Origin: Polyangia bacterium
Lineage (GTDB): Bacteria; Myxococcota_A; Polyangia; Nannocystales; Nannocystaceae
Assembly: GCA_030429545.1 (NCBI GenBank)
Contig: JAUIFF010000016.1
Coordinates: 1 to 64,000, forward strand
Direction of reading: 5' to 3'
DNA length: 64,000 bases
Of this stretch, positions 27,001 through 35,185 are shown in pieces (the first letter of the stretch is position 1; every line of letters begins with the position of its first letter). The notes below the pieces were generated by a model. The model did no database searches. It was not told the origin of the DNA and saw only the letters and a program-made list of their open reading frames with translations. The position numbers and the translations under genes were made by a program.

Positions 27001-28082
27001 AGATCTGGGAGGCCGCCTACAATCCGGATTCGCCACAAGGCGACGTGCGCTTCTTGGGTTGGAACAGCAGCTACGACGAGACGCCGATTCCAGCCGAGCA
27101 TATGCAGAGCTGGCTCGACACCACGCTCGAGCGGATCGACGCGCTCGCCCCGCGCGCGATCGTGGATGTGGGAGTGGGCGTGGGGCTCGTGTTGCGACGC
27201 TTTGCGGGCCACGTCGACCGCTATCACGGCATCGACATCTCCTCGGCTGCACTCGAAGCCGCACGCGCGAGCGTGCAGGGCCGTGCGTCCGCGGTCGAGC
27301 TTCGTTGCGGTGACGCGATGGAGCTCAAGCGCGTCGATGCGGACACGTTCGACACCGTCGTCTTGAACTCCGTTATTCAGTACTTCCCAGGGGCCGACTA
27401 CCTCCTTCGTGTCTTGCGAGAAGCCTCGCGGGTAGCGGGGCCCACGGGCGCCACATTCGTCGGTGACGTGCGGAGCCTCGACTGGCGCGATGCCTTCTAC
27501 GCGAGCGTGCTCGTGCACCGCATGCCTGCCATGACCCCCGCACCTCAACTCGCCAAAGCCCTCACACTTCGACGCGAAAGCGACCGCGAGCTGTGTGTAC
27601 GCCCGCAGCTCTTCTTCGACCTCGCCGCGAACGCTGGACTCCCGCAGCCACGGGTCAGGCTCAAGGCTGGTCCTCACCAAAACGAACTCACGCGTTTCCG
27701 CTACGACGTCGTGTTGTATGGAGCCGAGCGCGGGCAGTCACCGCCCTCGCGGAGCGTTCCGTTCGAGTCGATGCAGGCGCTTCGCAGCGCGTTGGAGCGC
27801 GTGCCCCAAGGAGACTCTCTGCGAGTCATCGACATCCCCAACGCGCGACTCGTCGGCCCGCTCGCCGCTGCAGCGCACCTCATGGAGCAGGCCGAAGCCA
27901 GCAGCACGGCCTGGGACATCGAACGCAGCGTCTGGGAGCGTGCCGATGCTGCCGCACTCGACCCCGATGAGGTCCTCGCGGCCGCCCGCGCGCTGGGATT
28001 CGATGGTGAGGCGCTGCTCCGCCCCAACCAACAACCTCACCTCTTCGACGTCGAACTTCGTCGACACGAGAACGCACGATGA
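21015..28082 (+). CDS. Non-ribosomal peptide synthetase C-A(Ser)-T-C-A(Gly)-MT
   Basis: About 2355 residues from ATG 21015; an upstream reading to 20907 adds 36 unlikely residues. Domains: condensation 1 (HHIVMDG at 138), adenylation 1 (YTSGSTG near 606, NLYGPTE near 750, YKTGD near 838, NGK near 945), carrier 1 (GGDS near 999), condensation 2 (HHVVLDG near 1203), adenylation 2 (YTSGSTG near 1668, NMYGPTE near 1819, YRTGD near 1907), then a methyltransferase (VDVGVGVG near 2050) inserted after the A8 motif. By alignment in my head to EntF and PheA, the pocket codes read DVWHISLVDK (serine) and DILQLGMIWK (glycine). The last A-domain motifs are missing and begin the next gene. Confidence 0.93.
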   Translation: MTALPLRTPLTAAQRGIWTAQRLDPTNPAYNCGGYLQLRGELNIDALRGSIDQCRREYDALRTTFHEHEESVWQEVHPLCRDSLSIVDLQHKSNPHDAAIENMRARMATAIDPLRTPLIEEVLFVVGKGQHLLFLRFHHIVMDGYSHLLYWRRLGEHYRANVEQREPAPAPSSSLSSIVEAQRSYDESPQHDHDRAYWTHATATWDPQEVATLCEQATLPSRGIRRRSSALDDAPLAAIERAASRLGTRWSVFMLAAVSAYLHRHSGKRDVVLGLLVTTRLTRETRETPCMLANELPLHVPIDHETTIADLTQQVSAAVGSLLKHQRHRGEEVAAAREGDASPTHGTPVVNIISVGPAPSFADIRVDMHFLSSGPIRDLKVDIYRQGPTSATINFDANPDLFTAADLSAHQARFSRFLEVLSNAEPTQRIAALPLVTQEERSQLLGALGDTQRPYDLSECLHQHVWQQAARTPEAIAVESEDARLTYAELATTCKRLSQTLRERGVDVGDRVGVLCRRSVEMVVALLAVIDAGAAYLPLDPDLPLSRLKFMVDDAKVQWIVSPSSLRSSVETLDKDVLLLDEARPETSSSVFPARPAAHDPAYVIYTSGSTGQPKGVVVPHRGIVNRLLWMQEHFVLTPSDTVLQKTTFAFDVSVWEFFWPLMVGARLFMAPDGQHRDPRRLIETMQREGVTTVHFVPPMLDLFLAEPSSAQLHGLARVICSGEVLSPSSVGRFFDVFGDDTAQAPQLHNLYGPTEASVDVTAWQCTPSDADRKSIPIGRPVANTSIYILDAHGHLAPRGSTGELCIGGVQVASGYLHRPELTASKFVDDPFRGETMYKTGDLARINDDGVIEFLGRADFQVKVRGFRIELGEIERALRAQPAVSRAIVTTWQRTAGDRRVVAYLVGGFDPPNVAAIEATLRETLPDYMVPAHIIVLDALPLSPNGKVARDALPKPEVERASATPLAANSPQDVALFEAWTRVLGIVPTSAADSFFSQGGDSMSVLELRAEAERRGLTFDVDAFFKEPTLGSLRAKVRPHDQQHAQIEPWSMLTESDRAKIPEGIEDAFALSAMQRGMLLYTDLEYAGSAYRVVTSLHIEAPLDLDRLRLAIERTMQRHPLLRCSFDMSTYSVPLQLVHEDVDVRIDILDDLSDRTHEEQDAVIEAWAAKVKHTQFDPSKPPLLFFAINVRGPREFQLSVVEHHVVLDGWSDSMMFNEIIGRYESLLEGDDLLLPAIASDYRSFVAAERAIRENLQASGHWRAVLEGAEPSILPRKSGASSRAVSVYEAFDIPLDPQTVERLRALAKDEGLPLKAMFVAAHLSVQAWVCNQSEVLTGVISNGRLEQPGADEVIGVFLNTLPLRVDTDGLHLIALARAVFDAEVSGRRWRRFPFTQMLRESKLDASLDSYVNFMDFHGHWSSHATNSVRVKNGIGVAETNFPLAVNFLVDPVLGGVRAWLDCDVAQLDAHFSKYLAASYGRILADAAQSPHTPMADFHRLGVAQSELVSRWQGTSLDLEEHHLPLHQIAASAVRTPQSLALVGHDAELDYHALRTRTRQLAHYLIAQGVRRGDRVGACIERGSSLVVALLAIMEAGAAYVPLDPTYPQSRLSFIADDAQLRCVLIDEVAPTISANVVLDLSARAPEIAAMPTHAPEVESAHEDIAYILYTSGSTGRPKGTKITHRNLINFFVGMDEAVGISRDDVLLALTSVSFDISVLELLWPLTRGAQVVIAPANIIENLVPGDAPPDRARFSLARLLELHNATMLQSTPSLQAAMVDEPQVLEAMQSLHTVLVGGEAFPTGLADRLLSALPKARVINMYGPTETTIWSTTHEVVREDVQRDTIPIGRPITNTSALVLDGRGRPVPAGVSGELWLGGEGVAMGYWHRPDLTSQRFTSPASDLPRMYRTGDRVRWRADGVLEFLGRVDRQLKIRGHRIEPNEIESVLSRHRNVREAAVVGIKPQGARSCELIAFVTPSANVSIEQAEGVHVDQWREIWEAAYNPDSPQGDVRFLGWNSSYDETPIPAEHMQSWLDTTLERIDALAPRAIVDVGVGVGLVLRRFAGHVDRYHGIDISSAALEAARASVQGRASAVELRCGDAMELKRVDADTFDTVVLNSVIQYFPGADYLLRVLREASRVAGPTGATFVGDVRSLDWRDAFYASVLVHRMPAMTPAPQLAKALTLRRESDRELCVRPQLFFDLAANAGLPQPRVRLKAGPHQNELTRFRYDVVLYGAERGQSPPSRSVPFESMQALRSALERVPQGDSLRVIDIPNARLVGPLAAAAHLMEQAEASSTAWDIERSVWERADAAALDPDEVLAAARALGFDGEALLRPNQQPHLFDVELRRHENAR

Positions 28083-29767
28083 ACAACGATCGACACCCCG
28101 CGACGAACGACCCGATCGGCACCGCAACGAATTCTGACCTCCGCGCGGAGCTCCTGACCTTTGCGCAGCAGACCCTGCCGACGCCGATGATCCCCAGTCG
28201 GATCGTGGTGTTGTCCGAGCTGCCAAAACTTCCCAATGGCAAGGTCGATCGCAACAACCTGCGCGCGCGGCCCGACCTCGCTTCGATCGACACGGTCGAG
28301 TTCGTCCCACCCACCACGGACGACGAGCTTCGCGTCGCCGAGATCTGGAGGTCCGTGCTCGGGGTCGATGCAGTGGGCCTCACCGACAGCGTTTTTGACC
28401 TCGGTGGCGACTCCTTGGCTATCGCCAAGATCGTCGCCTGTGTGCGAGATTCCTACGGACGCTCCCCCACTCTTCGCGATCTCTACGACCGCCCCAGCTT
28501 GGGCGAGTTCGTGACGACGTTGACCCGCGACGGCCGAGACAGTTTCAGCACGGGCAACCCTAGGAGCGTCTCGCCCGAAGCAATGGAAGCCGACGCGGTC
28601 TTGCCCGACGACGTCCGAGCGCACAACCCATATGTCACCCCCACGAACGGCCACGCGCACATCCTGCTCACAGGCGCTACGGGATACACGGGAGCCTATC
28701 TCGCGTACGAACTCCTGCAGCGCTCGCAGGCACGCTTGAGCGCCCTCGTCCGCGCGCCGACCCCCGAGGCCGCCACCGCGCGCGTCCGGACAAATCTCGA
28801 GCAGTTCGGCCTATGGAACCCGCGATGGCAGGACCGCATCGAGGGCATTCCAGGTGACCTTGCCCGCCCGTACCTCGGACTCGACCGCCGCACGTACACG
28901 CGTCTCGCCGAGCAAACCGAGATGATCGTGCACAACGGCGCCCTCTCCAACTATGCCTTGCCATACACACAGCTCAAAGCTGCAAACGTGCTGGGCACGC
29001 TCGAAGTGCTACGATTGGCCGCGAACACTCGCACCAAACCCGTGCATTTCATCTCCTCGCTCGCCGTGTTCCCCGGCGAGGCGGGTAGCCCCCGCTTCAA
29101 CGAGACGAAACTCGAAGTCGCGCGCGGAGTCTTGGGCGGCTATCGACAGAGCAAGTGGGTGGCCGAGCGTCTCGTCAGTGAAGCCCACACCCGCGGCATA
29201 CCCACCAACGTGTATCGCCCAGGCCTCATCGCAGGAGCGCAGCGCTCGGGCGCCTGCTCCACGGACACCTTCCTCAACGCGATCACCAAAGGCTGCATCC
29301 AAATCCGATCCGCCCTGGACTTCGACGTCACGTTGGAGGTCGCGCCCGTCGACTTCTGCGCAGAGGTCGTCGCCCACGTCGCGCTGTCCGATCACACCTG
29401 CGGACAGTACTTTCACATTCCGGGCACCCAGACGTTGCGCTGGACACAATACGTCGAGCACCTACGCCGCTACGGGTACACGCTTGAAGACACCGCCTAT
29501 CCTGACTGGGTCTCGAAGCTGCGCGAGGCCCTGGGCGATGGGCAGGACAATGAGCTTGCCCGATTCCTGCCGCTGTTCGGCGACGACCAACCCGCGCCCG
29601 ACCTCGGATACGCAGGAAGCACGCCCATATTCGACACCACCAACCTCGAGGCCGCGATCGCAGGCACGGACATCGAACGCCTCGACGTCGACGGGGTTCT
29701 CATCGGCCGCTATCTCGACCACTTCATCGCCACTGGATTCCTCCCCGCCCCAAAGGCCACTCAATGA
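28079..29767 (+). CDS. NRPS end: A-domain C-terminal part, carrier, thioester reductase
   Basis: 562 residues; the start overlaps the previous stop (ATGA). Residues about 20-60 hold the A9/A10 end of an adenylation domain (LPTPMIP, LPNGKVDR, supplying the catalytic Lys). A carrier domain (LGGDSLAI near 110) and a terminal reductase (about 195-560; NADP motif TGATGYTGA, YRQSK catalytic Tyr/Lys) follow. Reductive release gives an aldehyde or alcohol; no thioesterase is present. The protein completes the split glycine domain of the gene before it. A one-base indel near 28079 would fuse the two, so sequencing error is possible, though the ATGA overlap looks natural. Confidence 0.93.
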   Translation: MNNDRHPATNDPIGTATNSDLRAELLTFAQQTLPTPMIPSRIVVLSELPKLPNGKVDRNNLRARPDLASIDTVEFVPPTTDDELRVAEIWRSVLGVDAVGLTDSVFDLGGDSLAIAKIVACVRDSYGRSPTLRDLYDRPSLGEFVTTLTRDGRDSFSTGNPRSVSPEAMEADAVLPDDVRAHNPYVTPTNGHAHILLTGATGYTGAYLAYELLQRSQARLSALVRAPTPEAATARVRTNLEQFGLWNPRWQDRIEGIPGDLARPYLGLDRRTYTRLAEQTEMIVHNGALSNYALPYTQLKAANVLGTLEVLRLAANTRTKPVHFISSLAVFPGEAGSPRFNETKLEVARGVLGGYRQSKWVAERLVSEAHTRGIPTNVYRPGLIAGAQRSGACSTDTFLNAITKGCIQIRSALDFDVTLEVAPVDFCAEVVAHVALSDHTCGQYFHIPGTQTLRWTQYVEHLRRYGYTLEDTAYPDWVSKLREALGDGQDNELARFLPLFGDDQPAPDLGYAGSTPIFDTTNLEAAIAGTDIERLDVDGVLIGRYLDHFIATGFLPAPKATQ

Positions 29768-31518
29768 AGTCGCTCCGCACATTCACGAGCGTTGGTGCAC
29801 TAATCCAAGAGAACTGCGCGGCTGTTCCCGAGCAGTCCGCGTTCGAGTTCGTTGGCAACACCGACGATCCTTCGACACGCGAGGGGGTTTCGTACGCACA
29901 AATGGACGCGCGCGCGCGTGGAGTTGCCGCATGGCTCCTCGAGCACGCTCCCCGCGGCTCTCGTATCCTGCTGCTGTACCCGTTGGGCATCGACTTCATC
30001 ACCGCGTTCGTAGGGTGCGTCTACGCGGACATGATCGCCGTCCCCGCCCCACTGTTTGGAAGCTACGAGCACGAACGCCGCCGTGCCCTTCGCATCGTCA
30101 ACGACGCGGGTGTCGCCGCCGTTCTCACCCACGCGCCCGCGCTGCCCGATGTCCAAGCGTGGTCCGACGAATGCGGACTCCGCGAGGTGCGTTGCATCGC
30201 CACGAACACCGATGGGGTTCAAGGCGCGAGCGACGGTCTTCAGATTCCCACGAGCGAGGCGCATGGCAGCACCGTCCTGTTGCTGCAATACACGTCCGGG
30301 TCGACGGGAGCCCCCAAAGGCGTCGTCATAACGCATGACAACATTCTCGCCAATGTCAGCAGCTTGGCAGCGGGATTGGGGCTCGACCACACCACCAAGA
30401 TCGGTGGCTGGATCCCGCAGTACCACGACATGGGACTGCTGGCGCAGATCATGCCCACCCTCATGTTGCGGACCTCGGGTGTTCTCATGCGGCCTCGCAC
30501 ATTTCTCAGACGGCCCCACCAATGGCTGCAAATGATCGACACCTGTGACATTGCATACTCGGCCGCCCCCAATTTCGCATACGACCTGTGCACCAGGGTC
30601 GTCACCGATCAGCAGATCGACGCGCTCGACCTTTCGCGTTGGGCCATTGCCGCCAACGGCTCCGAGCCCGTCCAGGCCTCGACAATTCGTAACTTCACCG
30701 AGCGATTCGCCCGGGCGGGGCTTCGGCGCGACGCGCTGAGCCCCTGCTACGGCATGGCCGAGGCCACCGTCTACATCTCGGGGGTTGGGCGCCGCGCAAT
30801 GGTCACCATGGACGTCGACCCCGAATCGTTCAAGAAACGCATCGTGCGACCCCAAAACGAGGGCACCACGTTGTGCTCTTCAGGACGCACTCAAGATATC
30901 GAGGCGCGCGTGGTCGACCCCGACACCCTCGTCGAATGCGAGCGCGGCACCGTGGGCGAGATCTGGTTGCGCGGGGACAGCATCGCCGCGGGCTACTGGG
31001 ATAACGAACAAGCCACCACGGAGCGATTTAGAGCGCGCACCAAATCATCGCAAGGGCCGTTCCTGCGCACGGGGGATCTCGGCTATATCTGGGATGGCGA
31101 AGTATTCGTCACAGGTCGGATCAAAGAGACCATCATCATTCACGGCCGCAATGTCTACCCCCAAGACATCGAACACGAAGCACGACGCATATGTCACCAG
31201 CTCGAAGGCCGGTTTGGCGCAGCGTTCTGTGTCCATACCCGCGCGGGCGCCGAGGTTGCCGTCTTGCTGCACGAGATCAAGGGCCGCTACGAACAAAGTG
31301 TGCTCGCCGAGATTGCTCGCACGATCAAGTCCGCACTCACGCGTCAGATGGGCGTGCCATTGGCCGCGGTGGTGCTTCTGCGACCCGGCCAGATCGACCG
31401 CACCACCAGCGGGAAGATCCAGCGCCTCGCCATGCGAGAGCGCTTCTTGTCGGGCGACCTCCAGGTTCGATACGAGGAGCGTGACGATCGCATCGCCCGT
31501 TGTGGGGGTCCTGCGTGA
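29764..31518 (+). CDS. Fatty-acyl-AMP ligase (FAAL)
   Basis: 584 residues, starting in an ATGA overlap with the reductase gene. AMP-binding motif YTSGSTGAPKG near 180, GWIPQYHDMGL, CYGMAEATVYIS near 325, RTGDLGYI near 435 and GRIKETIIIHGRNVYPQDIE near 455 are all typical of FAAL and not of acyl-CoA ligases. The expected reaction is activation of a fatty acid as acyl-AMP and transfer to the free-standing ACP encoded at 34903. This supplies the starter for the first condensation domain. No carrier domain is fused to it. Confidence 0.93.
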   Translation: MKSLRTFTSVGALIQENCAAVPEQSAFEFVGNTDDPSTREGVSYAQMDARARGVAAWLLEHAPRGSRILLLYPLGIDFITAFVGCVYADMIAVPAPLFGSYEHERRRALRIVNDAGVAAVLTHAPALPDVQAWSDECGLREVRCIATNTDGVQGASDGLQIPTSEAHGSTVLLLQYTSGSTGAPKGVVITHDNILANVSSLAAGLGLDHTTKIGGWIPQYHDMGLLAQIMPTLMLRTSGVLMRPRTFLRRPHQWLQMIDTCDIAYSAAPNFAYDLCTRVVTDQQIDALDLSRWAIAANGSEPVQASTIRNFTERFARAGLRRDALSPCYGMAEATVYISGVGRRAMVTMDVDPESFKKRIVRPQNEGTTLCSSGRTQDIEARVVDPDTLVECERGTVGEIWLRGDSIAAGYWDNEQATTERFRARTKSSQGPFLRTGDLGYIWDGEVFVTGRIKETIIIHGRNVYPQDIEHEARRICHQLEGRFGAAFCVHTRAGAEVAVLLHEIKGRYEQSVLAEIARTIKSALTRQMGVPLAAVVLLRPGQIDRTTSGKIQRLAMRERFLSGDLQVRYEERDDRIARCGGPA

Positions 31519-33200
31519 CGATGACCTCCTCCACCGCCCGGGGCCCCGCCGCCGAGCTCGACGAGTGGATCGCGTCGCGCGAGGGCGAAGGTGCGCCCTT
31601 CGATGCGCGAGCGCTATATGAAGCCGATCTTCGCGATGCGTTTCCAACCGATGCGGTGCGCTCACTCGACGACTTTGGCTTGGCCCGCTACTACGTCCCA
31701 CAGCAGTACGGGGGCGAGTTAACCTCGATCCCGCAGGTGCTCTCGCTATGGCGCGTCATCGCACGCCGCGATCTGACGGTGGCAGTCGCCCATGGCAAAA
31801 CACTGCTGGGGGCGATCTGTGTTTGGATAGCGGGTCGTCCCGAGCAAGCCCAAGCATTGGGCCGCGCAGTCCTCGACGGCATGGTCGTCAGCTGGGGACT
31901 CACCGAGCGAGGCCGCGGAAGCGACCTGATGCGCAGCACCGTTACATTGCGCTCCACCGATCGGGGTTGGCGGCTCAACGGAGAGAAATGGCTCATCAAC
32001 AACGCCACCCGCGGCGACGCGATCTGTGTGCTCGCCCGCAGCAATCCGCGCATGGGCCCGCGCTCGCTCAGCCTCGCGTTCGTCGAGAAGTCGCGTCTCG
32101 ACGCCGAGAGCTTCGCTCATCTACCCAAGGAACCCACACTGGGTATTCGGGGTGCCGACATCTCGGGAATCGCTTTCCACGACGCCCAACTGGAGCGGGA
32201 CGCACTCGTCGGCCACGAAGGTCAAGGGTTGGAGACGGTCTTGCGAGCCTTGCAGGTGACTCGAACCGTGTGCGTGGGGCTGTCGCTCGGCGCCCTCGAT
32301 CATGCGCTCGCCACCGCGTACGAATTTGCATGCAACCGCCAGATCCACGGTCGCGCGCTCATCGACCTCGACATGGCCGCTCAGACCGTCGCCCACGCAC
32401 ACCTCGCCCGCGCGGTGGTGGGCACGGTCGCGGAGGTGGCGTGCCGTTGCCTTCATGTATTCCCCGAACAGATGAGTGTGATCTCTGCGATCACCAAAGC
32501 GTTCGTCCCCACCACGGTCGACGAAACGCTCGCGGGCCTCGCAGAGCTCGTGGGGTTGCGGTCATTCGTGGCCGACCACGAAGTTTGTGAACCGCTCGAG
32601 AAGATCGAACGCGACCATCGAATCGTCGCAATTTTCGACGGAAGCACGGTCGTCACGCGAAACGCGGTCGTGAGCCAGTTTCCCATTCTCAGCCGCGAGT
32701 ACGACCGCGCTCGCGACGATCAGGCGCGCTGCGTCGAAGCGGGAGGAACGTCCGAGGTGCACCCGCTGGCCCTCGACGGGCTCGAGCTACTCAGCGCACA
32801 TGGGTGCAGCCTCGTTCAAGCGTTGCCGCGGATGGCCGCCCAGCTCGTCGAGGCCGCTGAGCACAATGCCTCCCTTCAGCCCAGCGCATGGCTTGCAGAG
32901 CGCATCGTCACTTGCACGCAGGCCGTCATCGCGCGCGCGCGCGCGATCCCCCCTGCAGCGCAGCAGGTCGAGGATGCCGCGTTCGAGGTGGCGCGCGACT
33001 ACGAGCTCTGCTTCGCCGCGGCGGCCTGCCTGTCTCGATGGGCCCACCCACACGCACACGGCGATCGCTCTTCCCACAATACCCAACGGCTCACGTCGTG
33101 CCTCGATTGGATCCTCGCGCGGCTTTCCCACGACCACGACGTTTCCGCGGAGGCTCGGCGATGGGCGCTCGACCAACTCCACGGCGTGCAAGGTGTATGA
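31515..33200 (+). CDS. Acyl-CoA dehydrogenase-like flavoprotein 1
   Basis: About 561 residues; GTG 31515 overlaps the FAAL stop, and ATG 31521 is an alternative. The acyl-CoA dehydrogenase fold is visible: N-terminal helical part, LTERGRGSDLM (the usual flavin/substrate strand), NGEKWLINNATRGD, and a C-terminal four-helix region with an IFDGSTVVTRNAV segment in place of the common gGtneI motif. In this operon it probably oxidises the acyl chain on the ACP, giving an unsaturated starter. Ligase, dehydrogenase and ACP trios acting on carrier-bound acids are known (TamT/TamP, PltF/PltE/PltL); which acid is used here is unknown. Confidence 0.85.
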   Translation: MTMTSSTARGPAAELDEWIASREGEGAPFDARALYEADLRDAFPTDAVRSLDDFGLARYYVPQQYGGELTSIPQVLSLWRVIARRDLTVAVAHGKTLLGAICVWIAGRPEQAQALGRAVLDGMVVSWGLTERGRGSDLMRSTVTLRSTDRGWRLNGEKWLINNATRGDAICVLARSNPRMGPRSLSLAFVEKSRLDAESFAHLPKEPTLGIRGADISGIAFHDAQLERDALVGHEGQGLETVLRALQVTRTVCVGLSLGALDHALATAYEFACNRQIHGRALIDLDMAAQTVAHAHLARAVVGTVAEVACRCLHVFPEQMSVISAITKAFVPTTVDETLAGLAELVGLRSFVADHEVCEPLEKIERDHRIVAIFDGSTVVTRNAVVSQFPILSREYDRARDDQARCVEAGGTSEVHPLALDGLELLSAHGCSLVQALPRMAAQLVEAAEHNASLQPSAWLAERIVTCTQAVIARARAIPPAAQQVEDAAFEVARDYELCFAAAACLSRWAHPHAHGDRSSHNTQRLTSCLDWILARLSHDHDVSAEARRWALDQLHGVQGV

Positions 33201-34906
33201 TGGCCAATACCCACACCATTGAGCACGGTCTCGGCAAGCCGTGGGATTGCACAAACCCGCTGGGCTTTGCGGCTTGTCTTCACGCGGATGAAACCGGGCA
33301 CTCTTCGCGGGAGGCGGAGGCCAGATTGGACGACCTGGGTGTGGGCGCCATGCTCACCCCGCGAGCGCTGGGCGGATCGCTTGGCGCCCTCGATGCTCTC
33401 ATGCTGAACATGAGAGCGCTGTTTCGTCGAGACCCGTGCATCGGGTTGGGCTACGCGGGCAGCTCGTTCATCGCATCGGTCAACGTGTGGCTAGCTGGCA
33501 GCCCCGCCCAAAGGGCGCACGTTGCCGAGCAGCTCGCGAACAACGGCAAGATCGCCTGCGCCTATCACGAGCTCGAGCACGGCAACGACTTCTCCAGCGC
33601 AGCCTTTCGCGCCACCGTACGCAACGACACCCTCGTGCTCAACGGCCACAAACAGGTCGTCAGCAACATTGAGCGTGCACAAACCTATGTCCTGTTCGCG
33701 CGCACGGATCGAGGCAAGGGCGCGCGCGATCACTCGGTGTTGCTGATCGACCGCACCGCCCTCGAACCTCGCGCAGTCGACTTCTTGCCCCGTGTCCGCA
33801 CCTCAGGCATGCGCAGCGTGGTGCTGGCGGGCTTTGAGCTACGCGACGCCACCGTGCCGCGCGATACCGTGATCGGCGAGCTGGGGCAAGGCATCGAGAT
33901 CGCGCTGCGGTCTTTTCAGATCACACGCATGGCCTTGCCTGGCATGTTTTTGGGCGCCGTCGACACGGCTTTGCGGCTCGCTATCCGATTCGCCCGAGAA
34001 CGCAAACTCTACGGTGCTTCCATTCTTCAGATCCCGCGCGTACGGGCCACGATCGCCGACGCATTCGCGAACGTTCTGCTCGCCGATTGTTTGGTTACCG
34101 TTGGTGCCCGATCGCTCCACGAGCTCCCACGCATGGGCAGCCTCTATGCAGCCACCGTCAAGAGCATCGTGCCGCAGATCCTGCTGAGCACTATGCGCTC
34201 GATCGGTACACTGTTGGGTGCGAGTGGATATCTGCGCGCTGGAGGATATGGGTTGTTTCAAAAGCTCGCACGCGACATTCGGCCGATCTCCTTTGGGCAT
34301 GCCTCGCGAGCCAATTGCTTGGCCACGATCCTCCCGCAGCTTCCGAGGCTTGCGCGAAAAGCATGGCAGCCCAACGTCGCGAGGGCTCCCCGTGCCGTCT
34401 TTGCCTGGGACACCCCCCTTCGAGATTTCGACCCCACCGCGCTAAGTCTCTCCACGGGCGGACACGATCCGATAGTCGGGTCGTTCGAGGCGGCGGCGTC
34501 CGAGCTGCAGGCTGCGAGCGGTGGGCTCGCGGCCTTCATTCATCCCCTGCGAGCTGGTTTTGCCGCGATACGAGACGACGCGGCAGCACTGTCCCCCCAC
34601 GATTGTCGCGTGGGAGCCCCCTCGAGCGCCTACGACCTCGCACACCGTTATGCAGTGCTGTTCGCAGCCAGCTCCGCGATGCACACGGGCGCGTCCTCGA
34701 ACATGCGCACGCGCGGCTTCACCGCGCAGCCCCATTGGCTTGCCGCCGCGCTGGCCAACCTCACCACCATGCTCGGCGCAGCACCGCCCACGCGCGGTGA
34801 TGACGTGACCGACGCCCTGGTCGCCGAGGCCCTGCGCCGATTCGACGAGGATCTCTCGTTCGACTTTCACCACACTCCAATTGCACCCTGGAATGACGAC
34901 CGATGA
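33197..34906 (+). CDS. Acyl-CoA dehydrogenase-like flavoprotein 2
   Basis: 569 residues from ATG 33197, which overlaps the preceding TGA; a much longer upstream reading through the previous gene is a shadow. Features: LTPRALGGSLGAL, AYHELEHGNDFSS (flavin strand), LNGHKQVVSNIERA, FARERKLYGASILQIP. Less canonical than its neighbour, and the catalytic base position is not clear. Paralogous dehydrogenase pairs can form heteromers, so it may be a partner subunit rather than a second oxidation step. It lies in the tightly overlapping operon between dehydrogenase 1 and the ACP. Confidence 0.82.
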   Translation: MMANTHTIEHGLGKPWDCTNPLGFAACLHADETGHSSREAEARLDDLGVGAMLTPRALGGSLGALDALMLNMRALFRRDPCIGLGYAGSSFIASVNVWLAGSPAQRAHVAEQLANNGKIACAYHELEHGNDFSSAAFRATVRNDTLVLNGHKQVVSNIERAQTYVLFARTDRGKGARDHSVLLIDRTALEPRAVDFLPRVRTSGMRSVVLAGFELRDATVPRDTVIGELGQGIEIALRSFQITRMALPGMFLGAVDTALRLAIRFARERKLYGASILQIPRVRATIADAFANVLLADCLVTVGARSLHELPRMGSLYAATVKSIVPQILLSTMRSIGTLLGASGYLRAGGYGLFQKLARDIRPISFGHASRANCLATILPQLPRLARKAWQPNVARAPRAVFAWDTPLRDFDPTALSLSTGGHDPIVGSFEAAASELQAASGGLAAFIHPLRAGFAAIRDDAAALSPHDCRVGAPSSAYDLAHRYAVLFAASSAMHTGASSNMRTRGFTAQPHWLAAALANLTTMLGAAPPTRGDDVTDALVAEALRRFDEDLSFDFHHTPIAPWNDDR

Positions 34907-35154
34907 CCGCTACAGCCACACAACCAATCCTTTCGCTATTCCTGACCGAGAAGGTTGCCACATACCTGCAACGAAGCCCCGAGCAAATCGATGAGACAAA
35001 ACCGCTCACCGACTATGGCCTCGACTCCGTCTACGCACTGACCCTCGCAGGAGATCTAGAGGATTTTCTCGGTATCACCGTCGACCCCTCGATCGTTTGG
35101 GACAATCCTTCCATTAGCGAACTCTCGGTTGCTCTCCTCGCGCTCACCCAATAA
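34903..35154 (+). CDS. Acyl carrier protein
   Basis: 83 residues, ATGA overlap with the gene before. The phosphopantetheine site is Ser in YGLDSVYAL at about 44; the helix pattern and length are standard for a free-standing ACP. It should accept the acyl group from the FAAL, be acted on by the dehydrogenases and present it to condensation domain 1. No phosphopantetheinyl transferase is in the element, so a host enzyme must activate it. Confidence 0.92.
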   Translation: MTATATQPILSLFLTEKVATYLQRSPEQIDETKPLTDYGLDSVYALTLAGDLEDFLGITVDPSIVWDNPSISELSVALLALTQ

Positions 35155-35185
35155 CACTCCCTCTCACCTCGAACTGATCCACTCG

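Noticed and set aside
26685..27680. 331-residue minus-strand gene opposite the NRPS
   Set aside because: Shadow of the GC-rich NRPS coding strand; the opposite frame has full domain motifs. The same holds for 29800-30855.
29764..35154. Pyrrole-2-carboxylate starter pathway (prolyl ligase, dehydrogenase, carrier)
   Set aside because: The ligase has FAAL motifs, not those of a prolyl-AMP ligase, and there are two dehydrogenases; the parallel is only one of logic.
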